Source of the DNA: Phytohabitans sp036906915
GTDB taxonomy: Bacteria > Actinomycetota > Actinomycetes > Mycobacteriales > Micromonosporaceae
Assembly: GCF_036906915.1 (NCBI RefSeq)
Contig: NZ_JBAKHX010000045.1
Coordinates: 1-60,725 of the forward strand
Direction of reading: 5' to 3'
Length of the DNA stretch: 60,725 nucleotides
Shown: positions 1 through 7,129 of the stretch, piece by piece
Layout: every line of letters starts with the position of its first letter
How positions within the stretch are numbered: the stretch's first letter is position 1
Position numbers and translations under genes: made by a program
The notes under the pieces: model-generated
Seen by the model: the letters and a program-made list of their open reading frames with translations, nothing else
What the model was told of the DNA's origin: nothing
Databases searched by the model: none

Positions 1-24
1 CGACATCACGCCGGTCCTCCTAAC

Positions 25-60
25 TGCGAGTCCACTCGCAAAGTGCGACCTCGTGTCGCA
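25..60. promoter_or_regulatory. tandem palindromes, likely repressor operator
   Basis: Two adjacent inverted repeats share a core. The first is TGCGAGT-cc-ACTCGCA at 25-40 (perfect 7-bp arms). The second is TGCGAC-ctcgt-GTCGCA at 44-60 (6-bp arms). Both begin with TGCGA and end with TCGCA, which suggests two sites for one dimeric repressor, such as a TetR-type protein. The regulated gene would lie left of the window. The palindromes are seen directly; the operator role is inferred. Confidence 0.5.
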
Positions 61-146
61 ACGACATTTGAGTAAGTTCAGAGGAGCGGCGTAACCGTGT
101 TTGCGGTTGACGGCCACGCCACCCGAACAAGATCCTCCACCCTGCC

Positions 147-176
147 ACGGGAGGCGGCGCCTCTGCCGCCTCCCGT
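147..176. terminator. GC-rich hairpin terminator
   Basis: A perfect 12-bp stem (ACGGGAGGCGGC against GCCGCCTCCCGT) closes a 6-nt loop. There is no T-run, as is common for actinobacterial terminators. It lies about 175 bp beyond the stop of the minus-strand methyltransferase and could also end a plus-strand transcript entering from the left. Confidence 0.5.
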
Positions 177-351
177 CCGAACACGACGACGACCGCGTCA
201 GGTCGAAGGCGTACGATGACCACCGCACCGCCGACGGGCGCGGCTGGGTCACGTCACGATGCTCGACCCGGAACGAGGCCTACGGTTGCTCATCAACCGG
301 TGTTGGGATGCGGTTGCTCAGCCGGTGATGTGGTGGTGAGTCTGCCCGCGC

Positions 352-1428
352 TCAGGCGCGGGCCTCGATGACCAGGTTGGTCATCGTCGACGCGGCGACG
401 CGCGCGGAGGTGAAGCCGGCGTCCCGGAACGCGTTGGTGAGACGGGCTGGGCCGGCTTGGGCGCCGAACGCCGCGCCGCCGTCGGAGACGCTGTGTGGGA
501 CGCACAGCGCCGAACTGCCGACGTAGAACACGGCGGCGATCGGGTTGGCCAGATTCGCCTCGAGCATGTCCTCGGCATACGGCTCGATCGCCACGACCCG
601 GCCACCAGGCGCCAGCACGCTCCGGGCGTGCGCGAGGGCGGCGACGGGGTCGCCGAAGTCGTGAACCGCGTCGAAGAACAGGATGAGGTCGTACGTGCCG
701 CCATACGATGTCGCGTCACCGACGAAGAACTCCACGCGGTCGGAGACACCGGCCTCCGCCGCCGCAGCGACGGCCTGCCGGATCGAGTCCTCGTGGTAGT
801 CGAAGCCGATGAACGTGGAGTTCGGGAACGCCTCCGCCAAGAGGATGGTCGGGACGCCCAGACCGCAGCCGACGTCGAGGACGCGGATGCCGGTCTCAAG
901 CTGCTCGATCAAACCGTCCACCGCGGAGAACCACTCGCTGAGCATCGAGTTGCGGTACATCGTTCCGTAGAAGCGAGCGACGGCGGTGAACAGGCGGGGG
1001 TCGTGCTCGTGCCAGCCGAGCCCCTCGCCGGTCGTGTAGACGTTCGCAAGCTTGTCGCTGGCGGCCCACACCGCGGCGATGAGCTCGAAACCGGACATCA
1101 GCGCAGTGGGACTCTCCTCCTCGGCTAGGCAGGAGGCCGCCTCGGGCGAGAGGGTGAACGTGTTCCCGGCGGCGTTGTAGGTCACGTAGCCGTTGGCGGC
1201 CTGGGCCGCCAGCCACTCCTGGAGGTATCGCGGAGCGACGCCGGCGTGCTCGGCGAGCTGGGCCACGGTGGTCGTGCCGAGCGTCGCGAGTGATCGCCAG
1301 ATCCCCAGCCGGTCGCCGAGGTAGACAAGGATCGCGTTGTACGCTGCCGCCTGGTCGCCGGCGACCTTGCCGGCGAACTCCTCGAGCCTGCCGGAGTCCA
1401 GGACGGGTGCGTCGAGCTGTGCAGTCAT
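352..1428 (-). CDS. winged-helix class I SAM-dependent methyltransferase
   Basis: The 358-aa protein has a small helical N-terminal half (about residues 25-105) that reads as the winged-helix dimerisation domain of O-methyltransferase-like enzymes. A class I methyltransferase domain follows, with motif I VLDVGCGLGVPT at about 183-194, an acidic FDYHEDS after beta-2, and the post-I DLILFFDAVHDF strand. Family members methylate small molecules with SAM in the cytosol; the substrate here cannot be read. The start at 1428 (MTAQLDAP) is chosen because the domain begins shortly after it; the frame runs further upstream as low-complexity sequence. It is divergent from the PIG-L gene at 1554, leaving a 125-bp shared promoter region. 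It appears intact. Confidence 0.85.
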   Translation of the reverse strand: MTAQLDAPVLDSGRLEEFAGKVAGDQAAAYNAILVYLGDRLGIWRSLATLGTTTVAQLAEHAGVAPRYLQEWLAAQAANGYVTYNAAGNTFTLSPEAASCLAEEESPTALMSGFELIAAVWAASDKLANVYTTGEGLGWHEHDPRLFTAVARFYGTMYRNSMLSEWFSAVDGLIEQLETGIRVLDVGCGLGVPTILLAEAFPNSTFIGFDYHEDSIRQAVAAAAEAGVSDRVEFFVGDATSYGGTYDLILFFDAVHDFGDPVAALAHARSVLAPGGRVVAIEPYAEDMLEANLANPIAAVFYVGSSALCVPHSVSDGGAAFGAQAGPARLTNAFRDAGFTSARVAASTMTNLVIEARA

Positions 1429-1553
1429 GATGCGTTGTTGCCTTTCGTCGGGGCGCCAGGTTGCGCTGTCGACGAGTGTGGAGGAGCCCGATCCCACGGC
1501 CCTGTCCTTGCGGTGACAGCGCCGTGACAGGTGTCGCCGGGATCCTCGTGGCC

Positions 1554-2225
1554 ATGGAACACCTGGGAACGGTCCTGATGATTTGGGCTCATCCGGACGA
1601 CGAGACCTATCTGGCCGGCGGGTTGTCGGCGGCGCTGACGGACGCCGGTCGCCGTGTCGTGTGCGTGACGGCTACCCGCGGCGCTGACGGCGGCGACCCA
1701 GGCGTGCGCAGCACCGAGTTGGAGGCAGCCCTGACGGTGCTCGGAGTGACCGAGCACCACTGGCTGGAGTACGACGATGGCGCCTGCGCCACGGTCGACC
1801 CGGCTGAGGCCGCAACCCGGCTGGGCCGCCTGCTCGATGACGTCCGGCCCGACACGGTGGTCACCTTCGGCCAGGACGGCTTCACGGGCCACCCCGACCA
1901 CCGGGCGGTGAACGGGTGGACCGACCTTGCCATCCGCGGCGCCCGCGAGACACCGCTGCTGCTGCATCCGGTCGCGCGGTCCCAGCCGCTCGACGCGGAC
2001 CTGGACGAGAACTTCAACGTCTTCGAACTCGGTCGTCCACGGGTGTGCGCTGACGATGAGCTCGCGCTGCTGCTGGAGCTTGACGGCGAGCTCTTGGACC
2101 GCAAGGTCGAGGCACTGCTCCGCCAGTGGTCACAGACCGGCGGCCTGGTCGAGGCGGTGGGGCTGGATCGCTTCCGGACCTGGGTGTCACACGAAGCCTT
2201 CGCCGCGCCGCTGCAAAACGCGTGA
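1554..2225 (+). CDS. PIG-L/LmbE family deacetylase
   Basis: This 223-aa protein carries both zinc-binding signatures of the LmbE/PIG-L fold: AHPDDE at residues 12-17 and HPDHRAV at 113-119. Enzymes of this family remove N-acetyl groups from sugar-containing substrates, for example in mycothiol synthesis (MshB) or glycopeptide maturation. This one is shorter than typical MshB (about 290-300 aa), so a different substrate is likely. The ATG at 1554 places the conserved AHPDDE at the usual distance from the N-terminus; the frame is open upstream. The AfsR-like gene begins 32 bp downstream, so the two are probably co-transcribed and the regulator may control this locus. Confidence 0.88.
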   Translation: MEHLGTVLMIWAHPDDETYLAGGLSAALTDAGRRVVCVTATRGADGGDPGVRSTELEAALTVLGVTEHHWLEYDDGACATVDPAEAATRLGRLLDDVRPDTVVTFGQDGFTGHPDHRAVNGWTDLAIRGARETPLLLHPVARSQPLDADLDENFNVFELGRPRVCADDELALLLELDGELLDRKVEALLRQWSQTGGLVEAVGLDRFRTWVSHEAFAAPLQNA

Positions 2226-2257
2226 CTCCGCGCCCGCGCTGCGGCAAAGTGCGGGAA

Positions 2258-5116
2258 ATGGACCGATCCCGGCTCCCGCTACGCGTTGACCTCCTCGGTC
2301 CGCTTGCCGTCATGGTCGAGGGCCGAACCGTCGACGTCCCCGGCAGCCGGCGGCGAGCCCTGCTGGTGCTGCTCGCTCTCGAGGCCGGGCGGACGGTGGG
2401 GGTCCAGCGGCTGATCGAAGCGTTGTGGCCCGACGACCCGCCCGACAACGCGGTGCATGCGCTCTACAACCACATCTCCCGTGTGCGCGGTCACCTCGGT
2501 TCGCTGGCGGGGCGGCTGGAACGGCGAGCCAACGGCTACCGCCTCCACCTGGAGCCGTGGGAGCTCGATGTCGATGCCGTACGACGCCTCGCTCCCGACG
2601 ATCCCGGGGCGGCGCTGTCGCTGTGGCGCGGGCCCGCCTTGGAGGAGTTCCGCTCGCTGCCCGAGCTGGAGAGTGAATCGGTCCGACTCGGCGAGCTGAA
2701 GCTGGAGCTGGTCGACGAGTTCCTGGAGCGACGCCTGGCCACAGGCGAGCATGTCGCCGTGGACGCTGTGGCCGCGGCAACGGCCGCGCCGCTGCGTGAA
2801 CGGACCACGCTCCTACAGATCCGCGCGCTGGCGGCCGAGGGCCGCGCAGCGGAGGCGATGACGGCGGCCCAGGCGTTCCGCCGCCGGCTGGCCCACGAGA
2901 CCGGGCTGGACCCGACGCCCGCACTGGCCGAGCTGGAGAAGCGGGTCGCGGCCGGATCCCTCGGGCGCCCCGCGGTCGCCGCGCGTGTCGCCAGACCGAG
3001 CGGTCCGATGGTCGGCCGACAGCACGAGCGCGAGGAGGTGCTTCGACTGCTCGCCGATCACGCGGTGGTGGTTCTCACAGGCGCGGGCGGGGTCGGCAAG
3101 ACCCGGTTGGGGCTCGACATCGCGGCCGACGCCGAGGAGGCGGTGGTCGTACCGCTGGCCGTGGTCGACCGGGCCGAACACGTCTGCCAGGCGGTGGCCT
3201 CCACGCTCGGGCTGCGGATGACCGGCGAGGTCCACCCGGCCGACATCGCGGCCGCTCTGGCGGACCGGTCGCTCTTCCTCCTGCTGGACAACTGTGAACA
3301 CGTCGCCGCAGCCTGTCGCGATCTGGTGGTCGCCGTCTGCCGCTCGTCGCCGGGCGTGCGCGTGCTGGCCACCTCACGCGTGACGCTGCAGGTGCCGGGG
3401 GAGTACGTCGTGCGGCTGCAGACACTCCCGGTGCCTCGTGATGCGGCTGACCTCGAGGCGTTGCGTCGCAGGCCGAGCGTGCGCGCCTTCGTGGAGCACG
3501 CTCGGCGGCGCCGGCCGTCCTACGAGCTGGCGGCCGAGGAAGCGGCCGATCTTGTCGAGATCCTGCAACGCCTCGACGGTCTGCCGCTCGGCATCGAGCT
3601 CGCAGCGAGACAGGTGGGACTGATGCCGATGCGCGATGTACTCACGCGCCTGGACCGGGCCCTCGACCTCGCGACCGGGATCGAGGGCCCGGAGGCCCAG
3701 CGACAGAGGACCTTGCGGGCGACGATCGCCTCGTCGTATCGCCTGCTCACACCCGACGAGCAGTGGCTCCTGCGCGCGATCGCACCCTTCGCCGGTGGAG
3801 TGGACGTCGCCACGGTCGAAGCACTGAGCGCCGGGCTGGTCGACGACCCCGTGGACCTGTTGCACCGGCTCGTGGACGCGTCGCTGCTGGTCGCGGATGC
3901 GGTCGCGGGTCGCTTCCGGCTGCTGTTCACGGTCCGCGCTTTCCTTCAGGACGAGATCGAGCTCCTCGCCGAGCGCGACGAGGCATCCGCACGGTTCGTG
4001 TCCCGGTGCCGCGTCGTCGCCGAGGAGATCGGCACCCAGATGCCGGGGGCGGAAGAGGCGCGCGTCGATCGGAGGCTGCGGGCCGAGCTCGACAATCTAC
4101 GCGCCGCGCGCGACCTGGCGTCCTTCGACGACCGGGTGGCGATCACGCTCGGCGTGAACCAGGTGGCCACGTGGCGCGATCTACCCGAAATCTGGTCCTG
4201 GGGCACGGAGCTCGCCGCCGACTCGACGATCGTCGGTCACCCCTCGCGCCCGGCCATACTCGCCGCCGCGGCGGAAGCCGCGCGTCTCACGGGCGAGCTG
4301 GACGAGGCCGAACGGCTCGCCCGCGAGGCGATCGACGCGGGCGACGAGATCCGCGGCTGGAGTGTCCTCGGGGTTGTCGCGCACTTCCGTGGTGACTTCG
4401 GCGCGGCTCGCGACGGCTGGCTGCGGGCCGCCGCGACACCCAGCCCCGACGAGGCGACCTTCGTCGGCTCCGCCGCGCTCGCCGCGGCGTACGACGGTGA
4501 CCGTGCATCGGCTCGTTCGCTGCTAGATCGGGCGCGGGTGACCTCCCGGTGCGGATCGCACCGCGCCTTCGTCGCCTACGTCGAGGGTGAGCTGCTGCCA
4601 TCGGCGCAGGCGATCGCGTGCTACTCGGCCGCCATCCGGGAAGCCGTCTCGGTGGGCTGCAGCTTCATCGAGGGGGTGGCCCGGGTATCCCTGGCGTCGG
4701 CACAGGCACGGACCGGGGACGTGGCGGGTGCGGCCAACGGCTTCGCCTACCTCATTGAGTTCTGGCGGCGCACCGGGCAGACGACCCAGCTATGGACCAC
4801 CGCCCGCAACGCGGCCGAGCTGCTCGCCTCGGCCGGCCGCCCGTCAACCGCGGCCCTGCTGCTGGTCGTTGCCGACGCCATCCCCGGGGCTGCCGCCGTC
4901 AGCCCGGAGATCGCCCGACACAGCGCGCGATCGTTCGTGCGCGTGGAGGAGACCGTGGGCGAGGACGAGCTGCAGCACGTACGCAACGAAGCGGCGCAGC
5001 TGGGTTGGTCGGCGGTGCTCGACCGCGCAGCGACGGAGCTCGGTGAGCTGGCGTCCCGAGACTCGTCGGTCAGCCGCTTCCGACACGCGGATGGCGAGCG
5101 GAGCGGCGAGATGTAG
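2258..5116 (+). CDS. AfsR/SARP-like STAND transcriptional regulator
   Basis: The 952-aa protein has an OmpR-like winged helix at about 10-100 (RVDLLGPLAV start), a BTAD helical domain at about 105-245, and an NB-ARC-type ATPase with Walker A GAGGVGKTRL at about 273 and Walker B-like LLLDNCEHV at about 340. A TPR-like alpha-helical C-terminus follows. Such regulators bind direct heptameric repeats, switch with ATP/ADP state, and often activate secondary metabolism. The ATG at 2258 is preferred because the DNA-binding domain starts there. A GTG at 2222 overlapping the PIG-L stop (GTGA) is a possible coupled start that would add 12 residues. It is followed by a strong convergent terminator. Confidence 0.9.
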   Translation: MDRSRLPLRVDLLGPLAVMVEGRTVDVPGSRRRALLVLLALEAGRTVGVQRLIEALWPDDPPDNAVHALYNHISRVRGHLGSLAGRLERRANGYRLHLEPWELDVDAVRRLAPDDPGAALSLWRGPALEEFRSLPELESESVRLGELKLELVDEFLERRLATGEHVAVDAVAAATAAPLRERTTLLQIRALAAEGRAAEAMTAAQAFRRRLAHETGLDPTPALAELEKRVAAGSLGRPAVAARVARPSGPMVGRQHEREEVLRLLADHAVVVLTGAGGVGKTRLGLDIAADAEEAVVVPLAVVDRAEHVCQAVASTLGLRMTGEVHPADIAAALADRSLFLLLDNCEHVAAACRDLVVAVCRSSPGVRVLATSRVTLQVPGEYVVRLQTLPVPRDAADLEALRRRPSVRAFVEHARRRRPSYELAAEEAADLVEILQRLDGLPLGIELAARQVGLMPMRDVLTRLDRALDLATGIEGPEAQRQRTLRATIASSYRLLTPDEQWLLRAIAPFAGGVDVATVEALSAGLVDDPVDLLHRLVDASLLVADAVAGRFRLLFTVRAFLQDEIELLAERDEASARFVSRCRVVAEEIGTQMPGAEEARVDRRLRAELDNLRAARDLASFDDRVAITLGVNQVATWRDLPEIWSWGTELAADSTIVGHPSRPAILAAAAEAARLTGELDEAERLAREAIDAGDEIRGWSVLGVVAHFRGDFGAARDGWLRAAATPSPDEATFVGSAALAAAYDGDRASARSLLDRARVTSRCGSHRAFVAYVEGELLPSAQAIACYSAAIREAVSVGCSFIEGVARVSLASAQARTGDVAGAANGFAYLIEFWRRTGQTTQLWTTARNAAELLASAGRPSTAALLLVVADAIPGAAAVSPEIARHSARSFVRVEETVGEDELQHVRNEAAQLGWSAVLDRAATELGELASRDSSVSRFRHADGERSGEM

Positions 5117-5202
5117 GACCGACCCATAGCTGGTCGACCACCCATGGGCGGCCCATCGGTGAACGCCGTCCATAGTCCTTCCGTACCATCGGAACGCGAC
5201 CG

Positions 5203-5230
5203 AAGCCCACCCGCGGCGGCGGGTGGGCTT
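5203..5230. terminator. convergent bidirectional terminator
   Basis: A 12-bp perfect stem (AAGCCCACCCGC against GCGGGTGGGCTT) closes a 4-nt loop. It lies between the plus-strand AfsR-like gene and the minus-strand Lnt-like gene. The AA/TT ends give a short T-tract in both directions, so it probably stops both transcripts. Confidence 0.75.
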
Positions 5231-5260
5231 GGTGATGGAGGACCGCGGGCTAGCCGGCCG

Positions 5261-6808
5261 TTAGTGCGCCGGCGCCGGCGTGCGGGCTTTCGGCTCGTCG
5301 TCGGCCGGCCGGGCCGGGGCAGCTGTCCGGGCCGCCCGCCGGCGGAGGATGACGACCGTCGCGGCCCAGAGGAGCCCGGCGATCGACAGCCAGCCCAGTA
5401 CGTCGCCGAAGAACAGCGCGTACGGCGTCCTGGCCCCGCGGACCGGCACCGCCACGGTGAGCGTGTGCTCGGTGGTGACCGGATCGGTCCGGAACCAGCT
5501 CGCGTCCTGCCCGAGGATCCGGCCTTGGTGGTCCACCGCCAGCGAGGTGCCATTGCGCACCGTGCGTACCAGGTTCAACCCGTTCTCGACCGCGCGCAGC
5601 ACCACCTGCTGGTTGAGGGCGTCGGTCACCGGTTCCCAGTCGCTGGAGGGCACCAGCAGGATGTCCACGTCGGCGCGACCGGCCTGGCGGACCAGCTTGG
5701 GGAAGCTCGCGTCGAAGCAGATCACCGTCGCCAGCCGCCCGTACGGGGTGTCCACGGTGGGCACGATGCCGGAGCCGAGCAGGTTGCCGTCGTCGAACAC
5801 CTCGACGGTCTTCAGGTAGTCCCACACGGTGGCGCCGCTCGGGTCGAACATGATCGCCCGGATCTCGTTGAGCGGATACTGCTGCCTGGGCAGCAGCCAC
5901 ACCACGCCGATCTGCAGGTAAATGCCCTCGCTCCGGGCCACCGACCGGGCCCGTTCGAGCACCGCCTCCTTGTCCTCGACGAACTCGTACGCCGACGCCT
6001 CGGCCCACACGACGATCCGTGCACCGGCCTGGGCGGCCCTGTGAGTGCGGGCGACCAGGTCGTCCAGCAGCGGCGCGAAATACCGCTCGCGCAGCTCGGC
6101 GCGTTGCGCCGCGGAGCGGGGACCCGGTGCCTGCCTCGCGCTCGCGAACGCGTCGCTGGCGGCGCGGTTCGGCGCCAGTCCGGTGATCCGCACGGTCGGT
6201 GCGGCCGGCGGGTCGAGGGCGATCCGAGCCCCGCCGAGGGCGAGCACCGCGCCGAGCACCGCGCCGAAGATGAGCAGCGTCCGCCCGGCGCCCGCGGTCG
6301 TGCGCCGCTGCCAGACCTCGTTGACCACCGCGGCGGTCCAGGCCATGAGCAGGCCGATGATCCACTGCCCGCCGACCGCGGCCGACTGCAGCAGCGGGAG
6401 GTTACCCACCTGCGTGCCGGCGACGTGGCCGGTCGTGCCGAAGTCGCCGGTGCCGAAGACGAACGCCAGGGCCGTGTCGGCCATCGGGAAGACCAGCGTG
6501 CGGGCGATCCCGGTGAGCCGGCCGGCGAGCAGCCGGTCGATCACGTACGGGATCGGGGTCAGGACGGCGCCGGCGGCGGCGGTCGCGAGGTGCATCTGGT
6601 CGGTCTGCATAAGGCCGTTGCGGAGGCTCGCATACGTGCTGAGCGCGCCGACTAGGGCGAGTGCGGGCACGGCCCACCGGGCCCGGACTGTGCGGCTGAA
6701 CCGCAGCAGCAGGAGAGGCGCGAGCCACGCCGCGAGCGGGATCGTGGTCTGCATCAAGGTGAAGGGCAACAGGGCCGCTCCGAGAGCGAGCCAAAGCCAG
6801 GACATCAT
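5261..6808 (-). CDS. Lnt-like membrane carbon-nitrogen hydrolase
   Basis: The 515-aa protein has an N-terminal membrane domain (several hydrophobic helices in residues 1-225), a nitrilase-fold domain (about 235-470) and one C-terminal membrane helix, the architecture of apolipoprotein N-acyltransferase. The triad is visible: Glu in WAEAS (about 270), Lys in YLKTVE (about 333) and Cys in VICFDASF (about 364). Lnt acylates the N-terminal cysteine of lipoproteins at the membrane. The membrane portion is less conserved than in housekeeping Lnt, and actinomycetes often carry several such paralogues, so the acyl acceptor is uncertain. It starts with ATG inside TGATG, sharing one base with the stop of the upstream 77-aa gene, which implies translational coupling. 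Confidence 0.82.
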   Translation of the reverse strand: MMSWLWLALGAALLPFTLMQTTIPLAAWLAPLLLLRFSRTVRARWAVPALALVGALSTYASLRNGLMQTDQMHLATAAAGAVLTPIPYVIDRLLAGRLTGIARTLVFPMADTALAFVFGTGDFGTTGHVAGTQVGNLPLLQSAAVGGQWIIGLLMAWTAAVVNEVWQRRTTAGAGRTLLIFGAVLGAVLALGGARIALDPPAAPTVRITGLAPNRAASDAFASARQAPGPRSAAQRAELRERYFAPLLDDLVARTHRAAQAGARIVVWAEASAYEFVEDKEAVLERARSVARSEGIYLQIGVVWLLPRQQYPLNEIRAIMFDPSGATVWDYLKTVEVFDDGNLLGSGIVPTVDTPYGRLATVICFDASFPKLVRQAGRADVDILLVPSSDWEPVTDALNQQVVLRAVENGLNLVRTVRNGTSLAVDHQGRILGQDASWFRTDPVTTEHTLTVAVPVRGARTPYALFFGDVLGWLSIAGLLWAATVVILRRRAARTAAPARPADDEPKARTPAPAH

Positions 6809-7041
6809 CAGTGCTCCCGGGTGACTTCGTCGTCGATCGTGGTAACCAGGTGGATTTCGCTGTGCGCGTCCCAGAGTTGGTCGAGCAGGGCGCGCAGGGC
6901 GGCCTGGTCCAGTTCCAGGTGGGTCAGTACGGTCCGGCCGTTCTCGGTGTGGTGGGTGAATTCGCCGAACCGGCGGCGTAGCTCGTTGGCGAGCCCGCCG
7001 GGCAGGGCGCCGCGGATCTCCACCCGGTAGCGCAACGTCAT
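6808..7041 (-). CDS. 77-aa protein coupled to Lnt-like gene
   Basis: I do not recognise this family. The small protein (MTLRYRVEIRG start) is charged, has no signal peptide or membrane helix, and looks like a compact alpha/beta domain. The frame extends to 7080, but GAGGAG lies about 8 nt before the ATG at 7041, which decides the start. Its TGA overlaps the ATG of the Lnt-like gene by one base, so the two proteins are made together. Cytosolic location and a role alongside the membrane hydrolase are inferred from this coupling alone. Confidence 0.7.
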   Translation of the reverse strand: MTLRYRVEIRGALPGGLANELRRRFGEFTHHTENGRTVLTHLELDQAALRALLDQLWDAHSEIHLVTTIDDEVTREH

Positions 7042-7079
7042 TTCGGTCTCCTCTTCGTCGAGGACGACCATCACGCGCA

Positions 7080-7104
7080 CCGGGGTGGTGACGCACCACC
7101 CCGG
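7080..7104. terminator. hairpin terminator after LuxR-family gene
   Basis: An 11-bp perfect stem (CCGGGGTGGTG against CACCACCCCGG) with a 3-nt loop lies between the stop of the minus-strand LAL regulator (7130) and the next minus-strand gene (start 7041). A second short CCACCC/GGGTGG hairpin lies at 7112-7124. Together they probably separate the two transcription units. Confidence 0.65.
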
Positions 7105-7129
7105 CGGAGAACCACCCGGGGTGGACGGC

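Larger units (their letters stand above)
1..351. other. gene-free left edge
   Basis: No convincing coding region is seen. The stretch holds two tandem palindromes near the left end (described separately), a strong GC hairpin at 147-176, and a small hairpin at 283-299 (CGGTTG, 5-nt loop, CAACCG) next to a loose direct repeat of the GGTTGCTCA motif. It most likely combines the control region of a gene to the left of the window with the terminator of the methyltransferase that ends at 352. Confidence 0.5.

Noticed and set aside
1461..1553. Longer N-terminus for the PIG-L protein starting at 1461
   Set aside because: The extension is Arg/Pro-rich, lies inside the divergent promoter region and overlaps the methyltransferase leader; family members begin close to AHPDDE.
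5144..6655. 503-codon plus-strand frame opposite the Lnt-like gene
   Set aside because: The minus-strand protein has conserved catalytic residues and membrane helices, while the plus-strand product is low-complexity.
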